Positions 1 through 6,354 of a stretch of 9,845 nucleotides of DNA are shown here, piece by piece. The notes beneath the pieces were generated by a model. That model saw nothing but the letters and a program-made list of their open reading frames with translations, made no database searches and had not been told where the DNA came from. Source of the DNA: Paraktedonobacter sp035294465 (GTDB taxonomy: Bacteria > Chloroflexota > Ktedonobacteria > Ktedonobacterales > Ktedonobacteraceae); the NCBI GenBank assembly GCA_035294465.1, contig DATGKW010000183.1, positions 1-9,845 of the forward strand. The letters are read 5' to 3'. The position numbers and the translations under genes are program-made. Every line of letters begins with the position of its first letter. The stretch's first letter is position 1.

Positions 1-113
1 TGTGGATAACCCAGGCATTTTGTGGATAACTCTTCATTCGCTTCCTTCAATTTGACAGAGTTATCCACATAAGTTTTCTGAAAAATCGATGAAACTGACT
101 TATCCACACAAAA

Positions 114-132
114 TGTGGATAACTTATCCACA
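114..132. repeat. Back-to-back DnaA-box palindrome, copy 1
   Basis: TGTGGATAACTTATCCACA: two exact DnaA boxes in opposite orientation separated by one C. The same 19 bases recur at 197-215 and 283-301. Two DnaA molecules would bind head-to-head on this dyad. Confidence 0.9.
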
Positions 133-152
133 CTTTCCACATGCCTTTCCAG

Positions 153-180
153 TAGATACATATAAATATCTATATATAAG
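153..180. other. A+T-rich island, candidate unwinding element
   Basis: Of the 30 bases at 151-180, 25 are A or T, in a TATA-rich run without long homopolymers. It sits between palindromes 1 and 2 of the DnaA array. Origins usually place an easily melted element next to DnaA boxes, and this is one of two candidates here; the other is 511-550. The assignment is positional only. Confidence 0.4.
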
Positions 181-196
181 ACTTGTCCACACTTTT

Positions 197-215
197 TGTG
201 GATAACTTATCCACA
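197..215. repeat. Back-to-back DnaA-box palindrome, copy 2
   Basis: Identical 19-bp dyad to 114-132, starting 83 bp after it. A one-mismatch box (TTGTCCACA, 183-191) lies just to its left. Confidence 0.9.
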
Positions 216-228
216 AACCGCCAGAATC

Positions 229-373
229 TGGGGATAACCTGTGGATTGTCTGTGGATTATCCCCGGAAAGTTATCCCCATTTTGTGGATAACTTATCCAC
301 ATCTCTGTGAGTATGGGGATAACCACCGGCAGTTATCCCCATAGCATGGCAAATTATCCCCACTTTATCCCCA
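229..373. repeat. Block of variant DnaA boxes (TTATCCCCA)
   Basis: All six exact TTATCCCCA sites of the window lie here, at 229(-), 271(+), 314(-), 333(+), 354(+) and 365(+). The sites at 314-323 and 332-341 form a 10-bp perfect inverted repeat (TGGGGATAAC, 8-nt gap, GTTATCCCCA). The sites at 354 and 365 are tandem, 11 bp apart or about one helical turn. They differ from the canonical box only at position 7 (A to C). They may be lower-affinity or nucleotide-state-sensitive DnaA sites, which is inference. Confidence 0.7.
283..301. repeat. Back-to-back DnaA-box palindrome, copy 3
   Basis: Third identical 19-bp dyad, starting 86 bp after copy 2. Unlike the first two copies it lies inside the TTATCCCCA block. 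Confidence 0.9.
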
Positions 374-471
374 TTCTATCCACAGGTTTTTGGGCTATGA
401 AAGCATCTCTACTAATGTCTCCATGAGGCTCCAGTGGCCGAAAGATGGCAAAACGCCCCTTGCGAAAAAAG

Positions 472-578
472 CAAGTTATCCACATATCCACAGCCCCTAC
501 TACTGCGTCTATACTTTTATAAAAATATAAAAAGATTAGTAGTATAATAATAGGGGCTGTGGATATGTGGATAACTTG
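472..578. repeat. Perfect 28-bp inverted repeat with A+T-rich spacer
   Basis: Arms 472-499 and 551-578 are exact reverse complements over 28 bases. Each arm carries one exact DnaA box (476-484 and 566-574) overlapping by one base a one-mismatch box (484-492 and 558-566). The 51-bp spacer (500-550) has 41 A/T bases, and 511-550 has only four G/C. A short inner repeat (ACTACT at 499-504, AGTAGT at 538-543) could extend a cruciform with a bulge. No target-site duplication flanks the arms and there is no transposase, so a mobile-element reading is weak. An origin-type structure with a central melting element fits better. Confidence 0.85.
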
Positions 579-876
579 TCTCCCAGGAAAAAGGAGGCGC
601 CCTTTTCGTCACTAGCCAGCACGGAATATTTTTCCCCCATCTTGCGTTATCGATTGTGCTTGCTGGCGCAGTTCTCTCTTGTCCCGTGAGAGCGTAGAAG
701 GGATATTCAAGGGGATAACTCTTCCTACTCTTTCTTTCCTGGGCAAAATGGTAAGTACTTACCAATCCCAACGGCTTATGCGCGACTTTCTGCAAAATAA
801 CTCGTTATATCTGGTGTGAGATACAGAGATTTCCCTCGTATGCCATGTATATTCTGTTTTTGCTGAAAGGTGCGGC
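575..876. other. Upstream region of dnaG, no gene
   Basis: No convincing coding sequence on either strand. It contains a 16-bp palindrome at 749-764, a two-mismatch DnaA-like site at 710-718 and the dnaG ribosome-binding site (GAAAGG, 865-870). I could not identify a convincing -35/-10 pair. TTATAT at 804-809 is a possible -10 without a good -35 partner. Confidence 0.5.
749..764. promoter_or_regulatory. 16-bp perfect palindrome upstream of dnaG, possible operator
   Basis: TGGTAAGTACTTACCA is a perfect dyad 112 bp before the dnaG start. Its length suits a dimeric helix-turn-helix regulator. It is unrelated to the DnaA boxes. I do not recognise the cognate regulator, and at this length it could be chance. 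Confidence 0.35.
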
Positions 877-2937
877 ATGTCATCTCTCATTGAAACCATC
901 AAAGCAAAAGTAGATCTGGTTGAGGAGATCGGGCTGGTCGTGGCTCTGCGGAAATCGGGTAGATCTTACACGGGTCTCTGCCCGTTTCACAACGAGCGCA
1001 CCCCCTCGTTCCACGTGTTTGCAGAGTCTCAAACTTGGTACTGCTTTGGCTGCAAGGAGAGTGGAGACGTCTTCACCTTCGTTGAGAAACAGCAGGGAGT
1101 CGAGTTTCAGGACGCATTGCTCTATCTGGCTGAAAAAGCTGGAGTGTCGCTCGACGAGCATTCCGGCCGAGACTTCCAGGAGGACCGCGAGATTCATGCG
1201 CAGAAAGAGCGCCTGCGCAAGCTCAACGAAGACGCGCTGCTCTGGTTTCATCAGGCCCTTCTGCGCTCCCGCGAGGCTGCTGAGGCCAGGGCCTACTTGC
1301 AGGAGCGGGGCATCAGTTCCGAGTCTGTGATGGCTTTCAGCCTGGGCTATGCACCTGATCGCCGGGACAGCCTGTGTACGTATCTGCTGGCTCAGGGCTA
1401 TACCGAACGTGAGCTGATCAGCGGGGGTCTGGCGAGAGAAAGCGAACAGGGCCTGGGAGAGCCGCGTGGGCAAGGTGTGTTCGATTATTTTCGTAACCGC
1501 CTGATCTTCCCCATTCGGGATACACGCGGCAAGGTCATAGGCTTTGGTGGGCGCATTCTAGGAGAGGGACAGCCAAAGTATCTCAATTCGCCTCAGACGC
1601 TGCTGTTTGAGAAAAGCGCTGTGCTTTATGCTCTAGATATGGCCAGGGAGGCTATCAAGCAGGAGCAGCAGGTCATTATCGTCGAGGGGTATGTGGATGC
1701 GATAATTGCCCATCAGTATGGGACAAAGCAAACGGTTGCCTGTATTGGCAGCGCAATTACTGAGAAGCATATTCGACAACTCAAGAAACTGACCCGGCAG
1801 GTGACGCTCGCGCTTGATCCTGACGACGCCGGCGTAGCGGCTACTGAACACGGCATTCAGGAAGCTCTCAAGGGCTTTGATCGTACCATCGTCCCTGCGC
1901 CTCTGCCGGCAGGAAATCAGGCCAGTGGGCGTTCGGCTCGTCGGAACCACGAGCCACAGGGAATCATTCGCCTGGAAGAGCAGATAGATGCCGAGATCAA
2001 TGTGTTACAACTGCCTCCAGGAGAAGATCCCGACGAAGTAATCCGGCGTGATTTCGCCATCTGGGAGCACGCGGTGAAACACCCGTTGCCCCTGATCGAT
2101 TATTACTTTGTCGCGCGAACCGCCGGTTTAAACCTGCGTGAACCTGCGGGCCAGGCTGAAGCGGCCAAACGACTTTTGCCGGTTGTGGCGGCAATCTCTG
2201 ATCGAGCCAGGCGCGATGCCTATTTGCACCAGCTTGCTCGCAAGCTACGTATGGACGAACGTAGCCTGAACGATGATCTGATGCGTATCCTGCATAGGGC
2301 GCCCGTAGCGGGTACCATAGCCAGGTTTAGCGAGCGCTTCACCGCTGGAGGGAGGAAAGAACTCTCTGGTCGGGAAGGCGCGGCCAGTGAAACTGCCTAT
2401 CCGGCCGGTGCAACGAAAGGAGTGGAAAATCAGCCAGAAGCGACAAGAATAGCTGGGTTTGACAGGCCAGGAAGAGATAAGTTACAATTGGAAGACTACC
2501 TATTAGGGCTACTCTTGCACCATCCCGAATTAAGTAAAGAAGTTTGTGCTATAATAAACGATGGTGACTTTGCAGGGACAGACACGCGAGAGTTGTACCG
2601 CATTTTCAACTCGACGTATCAACGTGGTTCTACCCCCTTATCTCAACCCTGGGAAATGCTTGTGCCCGCTGCCTTGCAGGAAACGGTCGAACGGGTACGC
2701 AGGCGTGTTGAACAAAAGTCATCAGCAGATATGGCGAGCCTGATGAAAGAGGCCAGGCAGGGTGCTTTCAGGCTAAAGCGCGCGCGCTTGTTACAATCTG
2801 AGACGGAATTACGTTTCCTCTTAAAAGAGGCCGAAGAAGTGGGCGATGCTACAACAGAGCGCTTGCTATGGCATCGAGTTATGGATGTGGCGCGGGAGCT
2901 ACGCACTATAGATACTGCAATGCCCTTGCATGGATAA
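877..2937 (+). CDS. dnaG: DNA primase DnaG
   Basis: DnaG synthesises the short RNA primers for replication at the fork, recruited by the DnaB helicase. The N-terminal zinc-binding domain is visible: C35-x2-H38 and C56-x2-C59. The Toprim catalytic centre has E270 in EGYVD and D314/D316 in LDPDDAG, matching the metal-binding acidic residues of the family. A helical C-terminal domain, the expected helicase-interaction region, runs from about residue 536 to 686. The start ATG follows GAAAGG at 865-870 with a 6-nt spacer, and the protein begins at the usual DnaG N-terminus. At 686 residues it is longer than the usual length near 600. The extra length is partly an insert of about 35 residues (338-373) just after the Toprim aspartates and partly a low-complexity linker (about 490-535). 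It lies 302 bp downstream of the DnaA-box array and 141 bp upstream of rpoD. Identity is certain; the role of the insert is unknown. Confidence 0.97.
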   Translation: MSSLIETIKAKVDLVEEIGLVVALRKSGRSYTGLCPFHNERTPSFHVFAESQTWYCFGCKESGDVFTFVEKQQGVEFQDALLYLAEKAGVSLDEHSGRDFQEDREIHAQKERLRKLNEDALLWFHQALLRSREAAEARAYLQERGISSESVMAFSLGYAPDRRDSLCTYLLAQGYTERELISGGLARESEQGLGEPRGQGVFDYFRNRLIFPIRDTRGKVIGFGGRILGEGQPKYLNSPQTLLFEKSAVLYALDMAREAIKQEQQVIIVEGYVDAIIAHQYGTKQTVACIGSAITEKHIRQLKKLTRQVTLALDPDDAGVAATEHGIQEALKGFDRTIVPAPLPAGNQASGRSARRNHEPQGIIRLEEQIDAEINVLQLPPGEDPDEVIRRDFAIWEHAVKHPLPLIDYYFVARTAGLNLREPAGQAEAAKRLLPVVAAISDRARRDAYLHQLARKLRMDERSLNDDLMRILHRAPVAGTIARFSERFTAGGRKELSGREGAASETAYPAGATKGVENQPEATRIAGFDRPGRDKLQLEDYLLGLLLHHPELSKEVCAIINDGDFAGTDTRELYRIFNSTYQRGSTPLSQPWEMLVPAALQETVERVRRRVEQKSSADMASLMKEARQGAFRLKRARLLQSETELRFLLKEAEEVGDATTERLLWHRVMDVARELRTIDTAMPLHG
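2459..2488 (+). promoter_or_regulatory. Promoter-like site inside dnaG, likely for rpoD
   Basis: A perfect -35 (TTGACA, 2459-2464), an 18-bp spacer and a -10 of TACAAT (2483-2488) lie at the boundary between the DnaG linker and C-terminal domain. Transcription from here would cover the end of dnaG and all of rpoD. Known parallel: E. coli rpoD has promoters inside dnaG. This is a prediction from sequence. Confidence 0.5.
2547..2555 (+). promoter_or_regulatory. Extended -10 element inside dnaG
   Basis: TGC followed by TATAAT gives a perfect extended -10. No good -35 stands at the standard distance, although extended -10 promoters can work without one. It lies about 60 bp after the first internal promoter candidate, in a locally A+T-richer part of dnaG, and would also serve rpoD. 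Confidence 0.35.
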
Positions 2938-3078
2938 AGCATGTAGGTATTTGCTCCAAAAAAGCCTGATAGTGGCAAAAGCGAAATCATTTTTTGTATG
3001 AACTTGTATGAGGAGACAGGATTAATCGTTCTTATTCGTTATATCCTAACGCCTGTTCTCTGAAGGGGGATGTCAAGA

Positions 3079-4353
<1,275 letters not shown>

Positions 4354-4364
4354 TTTGTGTAGAG

Positions 4365-4421
4365 CACTAAAGAGAACAGCCGGCTTCATTTGATAAATGA
4401 AACCGGCTGTTCTCTTTAGTG
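4365..4421. terminator. Large hairpin terminator after rpoD
   Basis: A perfect 19-bp stem (4365-4383 with 4403-4421) continues, after one mismatch, with 7 more pairs (4385-4391 with 4395-4401) closing a 3-nt GAT loop. The lower stem is A-rich on the left and T-rich on the right, so the core hairpin is followed by TCTCTTT. That is the usual form of a bidirectional intrinsic terminator. It starts 12 bp after the rpoD stop and could also stop minus-strand transcripts coming from the tRNA gene. Confidence 0.85.
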
Positions 4422-4560
4422 GATCAAGCAATCCAGGATGAACATTCTAAGATTATGTCGTTATGATCTCATAATCGAAGACGCAAGCGGAAAAGTTCTG
4501 GCGTAAATAACCAGGCAAAAACGTGTGTTGGGCGAAAGATTGCGAGCTATAAAATGAGAG

Positions 4561-4632
4561 TGCCCGCGAGAGGACTTGAACCTCCAACCAATCGATTAAG
4601 AGTCGAGTGCTCTGCCATTGAGCTACGCGGGC
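4561..4632 (-). tRNA. tRNA-Lys (anticodon CUU)
   Basis: The 72-nt minus-strand sequence folds as a full cloverleaf. The 7-bp acceptor stem is perfect (GCCCGCG with CGCGGGC) with discriminator A. The D arm is GCUC/GAGC with a 7-nt loop. The anticodon loop CUCUUAA puts CUU at 34-36. The variable loop has 5 nt, and the T arm closes TTCAAGT. CUU reads the lysine codon AAG. CCA is not encoded, so it must be added by a nucleotidyltransferase. The outermost anticodon-stem pair is a C-U mismatch. It is transcribed towards rpoD from its own promoter. Confidence 0.95.
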
Positions 4633-4647
4633 TTAACTGACGGCACC

Positions 4648-4676
4648 AGTATACCATAGCCTGTAGAAGAACGCAA
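4648..4676 (-). promoter_or_regulatory. Promoter of the tRNA-Lys gene
   Basis: On the minus strand: -35 TTGCGT (4671-4676), a 17-bp spacer and -10 TATACT (4648-4653) preceded by TGG, an extended -10. Transcription would begin near 4641, about 9 nt before the mature 5' end of the tRNA. Confidence 0.75.
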
Positions 4677-4711
4677 GCTTCAGTTTGTCCACCCCCGGTG
4701 GTCCTGGACTC

Positions 4712-4741
4712 TTGCTTTTCATAGAATATTCATGCTAATAT
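4712..4741 (+). promoter_or_regulatory. Promoter of the ArsR-type regulator gene
   Basis: -35 TTGCTT (4712-4717), an 18-bp spacer and -10 TAATAT (4736-4741) with an upstream TGC (extended -10). The predicted start near 4748 lies within the palindrome 4740-4774, which suggests repression by a protein bound there. Confidence 0.5.
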
Positions 4742-4774
4742 ATAAACGAAAATTTGATAAACTTTTGTTTATAT
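4740..4774. promoter_or_regulatory. 35-bp imperfect palindrome, probable ArsR operator
   Basis: Outer arms ATATAAAC (4740-4747) and GTTTATAT (4767-4774) are perfect. Further inward 6 of 8 positions also pair, giving 14 of 17 positions around a centre at 4757. It begins at the -10 and ends 20 bp before the ArsR start. ArsR-family repressors typically bind A+T-rich dyads over their own promoter, so autoregulation is likely but inferred. Confidence 0.6.
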
Positions 4775-4794
4775 GATAGGAGCGCAGGCACTGG

Positions 4795-5139
4795 ATGGAT
4801 GAATGGAAAGACCTGAAAGCTGCTATAAAAGCTCTGGCCGGAGTGACACGCCTATCAATGGTCTATCACCTGGCCAAACAACCAGAGATGACGGTGACAG
4901 ACCTGGCAGAGATCCTGGGCCTGAGCCAGCCGTTGGTCTCGTGGCATCTGCGTAAGCTTAAGCGCGCGGGACTGGCCGAAACCAGGCGGGTAGGCCGGCA
5001 GGTCTACTGCTCGCTCAATACAGCATACTTCCATCTCTGCCTGCAACGTTTGGCACTGCTGGTTGATCCTACCTCGCGGATTGAAACGCTGCCAGTGGGA
5101 GCCGCTCTCATTGAGGCCGAGATGAGTGCCGAGAATTGA
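4795..5139 (+). CDS. ArsR-family winged-helix transcriptional regulator
   Basis: This 114-residue protein fits the small ArsR family of DNA-binding repressors. The winged helix-turn-helix covers about residues 10-75: helix TVTDLAEILGLSQ, recognition helix PLVSWHLRKLKRAGL, then a wing with RRVGRQVYCSL. The classical metal-binding ELCVCDL motif is absent and the helix-turn-helix contains no cysteine pair, so I cannot say that it senses arsenic or another metal; the effector is unknown. The start ATG follows AGGAG (4778-4782) with a rather long 12-nt spacer. The gene stands alone: tRNA-Lys is divergent on its left, and 277 bp separate it from the next gene. Control is probably by its own product through the palindrome at 4740-4774. 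The targets may be itself or distant genes. Confidence 0.9.
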   Translation: MDEWKDLKAAIKALAGVTRLSMVYHLAKQPEMTVTDLAEILGLSQPLVSWHLRKLKRAGLAETRRVGRQVYCSLNTAYFHLCLQRLALLVDPTSRIETLPVGAALIEAEMSAEN

Positions 5140-5177
5140 ATATGTCTCCAGGTAAAGGCATGGGAATGCGCAGCGAT

Positions 5178-5208
5178 TGTTCCTCTCTATTCCGACGAGA
5201 ACATTTTT
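5178..5208 (+). terminator. Weak intrinsic terminator after the ArsR gene
   Basis: TGTTC (5178-5182) pairs with GAACA (5199-5203), with two further inner pairs across a bulge, followed directly by TTTTT (5204-5208). The stem is short, so efficiency may be low. It is placed 39 bp after the stop codon. Confidence 0.4.
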
Positions 5209-5416
5209 AACCACTGCTTTACCGTGCCTTAAAACGTATACTTAACAAGAGCGTGCTAAGGTATGTAGTGAGTGGGAAAGGCAAGGATGAAGAGGAAACT
5301 GTTTTGCGGGGTAATTCCCCAACCAGGGAAGGGAATGTGTATGCAAGAATGCGCGCGCTAAAGCTCGCATTCCTGGCCAAACGAGCAGGGAAAATCCCCT
5401 GTCTGGAAAGAGTAGC

Positions 5417-6268
5417 ATGACCACGAACATCAACAATAAAACAGACGAGATGCTGGTAAGCAACGCGACAAATGGTACAGCAATGCTGAAGAAGCGGCGT
5501 CAGATGACACAGCAGCAGGCATATGATGCAGGCAAGCTGGGTCGCGCCGATCTCCATATGCACAGTACCTATAGCGACGGTCTTGGGACGATTCAACAGG
5601 TACTGGATTATGCCCAGAAAAATACGGACCTGAATGTGATTGCGCTCACCGACCACGACGTAATCGAAGGAGCCTTACGCGCGCGTGATCTGTGGGCAAA
5701 GGGGAATTACCGCTTCGACTTCATTGTAGGAGAAGAGGTGAGCACCAGGTCGGGGCATCTGCTGGCGCTCTTTATCGAAAAGCTCATCCCTCCACATTTA
5801 AGTATGGAGGAGAGCATTGATCTGATTCACGCGCAGGGTGGGTTAGCTGTGATTGCCCACCCCTTGAATCAGATCTTCCGCCACAGTTGCCCGCGTTCTG
5901 TCCTGGATCGGATCAAGGCTTCGCAGAACGTCTGGTTAGATGGGATTGAGACGTGGAACGCGAGTTTCTGCGGGATCTACGCGAACCGGGTGGCGATGCA
6001 GAGCAATCGCGAGAGCTATGGCTGGCCAGAGTTGGGCAATAGCGATGCGCATACACTGGGGGCTATTGGAAGAGGTTGTACCTGGTTCGCCGGGGAAAAC
6101 GCCCTCGATCTGCGCGCAGCGGTTGAAGCGGGTGAAACAGCGCCAGGTGGTAAGCTCTGGAACATGAACACGTATCTGCGTCTGGCAGGCTATCACCTGG
6201 GAAAACATGGCCGGCGCGTCGTGCGCATGGAGCGCATAACCTTTGGGCGGCGCGAGCGCGTTGCTTGA
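5417..6268 (+). CDS. PHP-domain metal-dependent phosphoesterase
   Basis: This 283-residue protein has the PHP fold used by metal-dependent phosphoesterases such as the TrpH/YciV type. The metal ligands appear in order: D45-L-H47-M-H49-STYSDG, LTDHD (H80, D81), GEEVS (E106, E107) with H114, IAHP (H148) and GNSDAH (D210, H212). All the motifs are present, so an active two- or three-metal centre is expected. The substrate (nucleotide, small phosphate ester or RNA end) cannot be told from sequence. The first 44 residues are polar and lie outside the domain. ATG 5417 follows a weak GGAAAG site, and ATGs at 5450, 5483 and 5504 are possible but have no better site. There is no signal peptide, so it is probably cytosolic. 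The 277-bp upstream gap holds short inverted repeats (5347-5372 and 5386-5401) and a TATACT at 5237 without a good -35. Confidence 0.9.
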   Translation: MTTNINNKTDEMLVSNATNGTAMLKKRRQMTQQQAYDAGKLGRADLHMHSTYSDGLGTIQQVLDYAQKNTDLNVIALTDHDVIEGALRARDLWAKGNYRFDFIVGEEVSTRSGHLLALFIEKLIPPHLSMEESIDLIHAQGGLAVIAHPLNQIFRHSCPRSVLDRIKASQNVWLDGIETWNASFCGIYANRVAMQSNRESYGWPELGNSDAHTLGAIGRGCTWFAGENALDLRAAVEAGETAPGGKLWNMNTYLRLAGYHLGKHGRRVVRMERITFGRRERVA

Positions 6269-6270
6269 AC

Positions 6271-6299
6271 AAAGCAGGAGGCAGATTCTCCCTTGCTTT
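6271..6299 (+). terminator. Possible hairpin terminator after the PHP gene
   Basis: AAAGCA (6271-6276) pairs with TGCTTT (6294-6299) and GGAG (6277-6280) with CTCC (6288-6291), with a 2-nt bulge and a 7-nt loop. The A-rich and T-rich outer arms resemble a terminator, but no separate T tract follows. It starts two bases after the stop codon. Confidence 0.4.
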
Positions 6300-6320
6300 C
6301 CGAACAGAAGTTCCTGTAGG

Positions 6321-6348
6321 TTGTTTTATGGATAAAGTGTGATACAAT
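6321..6348 (+). promoter_or_regulatory. Promoter giving a probably leaderless mRNA
   Basis: -35 TTGTTT (6321-6326), a 16-bp spacer and -10 TACAAT (6343-6348). With the usual 6-base gap after the -10, transcription starts at 6355, the A of the ATG of the next gene. No usable Shine-Dalgarno is present; the only purine run, AGGG, ends 2 nt before the ATG. Confidence 0.65.
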
Positions 6349-6354
6349 AGGGCT

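Larger units (their letters stand above)
1..574. promoter_or_regulatory. Dense DnaA-box array, putative oriC or DnaA-control locus
   Basis: Seen directly: 12 exact DnaA boxes (TTATCCACA). Plus-strand boxes start at 61, 100, 124, 207, 293 and 476. Minus-strand boxes start at 1, 21, 114, 197, 283 and 566. Six exact TTATCCCCA variants start at 229(-), 271(+), 314(-), 333(+), 354(+) and 365(+). One-mismatch boxes start at 183(+), 251(-), 376(+), 484(+) and 558(-). No box occurs after 574. Known: such clusters bind the initiator DnaA at bacterial origins, and next to A+T-rich DNA they permit strand opening. Inferred: this is the chromosomal oriC, or failing that a DnaA-titrating or dnaG-regulating site. 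The first box starts at base 1, so the array may continue to the left. Whether dnaA or dnaN lies there cannot be seen. The DnaA-box call is firm; the origin call is moderate. Confidence 0.85.

Noticed and set aside
1..574. CRISPR array or iteron array from a plasmid
   Set aside because: Repeats are 9-bp DnaA boxes in both orientations with irregular spacing and no regular spacers. No Rep protein is present and the neighbours are chromosomal core genes.
472..578. MITE or insertion-sequence remnant suggested by the 28-bp terminal-type inverted repeats
   Set aside because: No target-site duplication and no transposase; the arms consist largely of DnaA boxes shared with the rest of the array.
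517..795. Minus-strand ORF of 92 codons upstream of dnaG
   Set aside because: No recognisable domain or plausible ribosome-binding site, and it runs through the right arm of the 28-bp inverted repeat and its DnaA boxes. Composition looks like random open frame.
880..1473. 197-codon minus-strand ORF inside dnaG
   Set aside because: Antisense shadow of conserved dnaG sequence (zinc-binding and early catalytic domain), with no independent evidence.
2561..2743. 60-codon ORF starting 6 bp after TATAAT inside dnaG, which could look like a leaderless gene
   Set aside because: Out of frame with dnaG, no family resemblance, and the predicted transcription start falls one base past the A of its ATG. 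The promoter more likely serves rpoD.
4451..4476. GATTATG/CATAATC hairpin as a terminator for the minus-strand tRNA gene
   Set aside because: Stem is short and A+T-rich, with no T tract in the minus-strand direction. The hairpin at 4365-4421 is a better stop.
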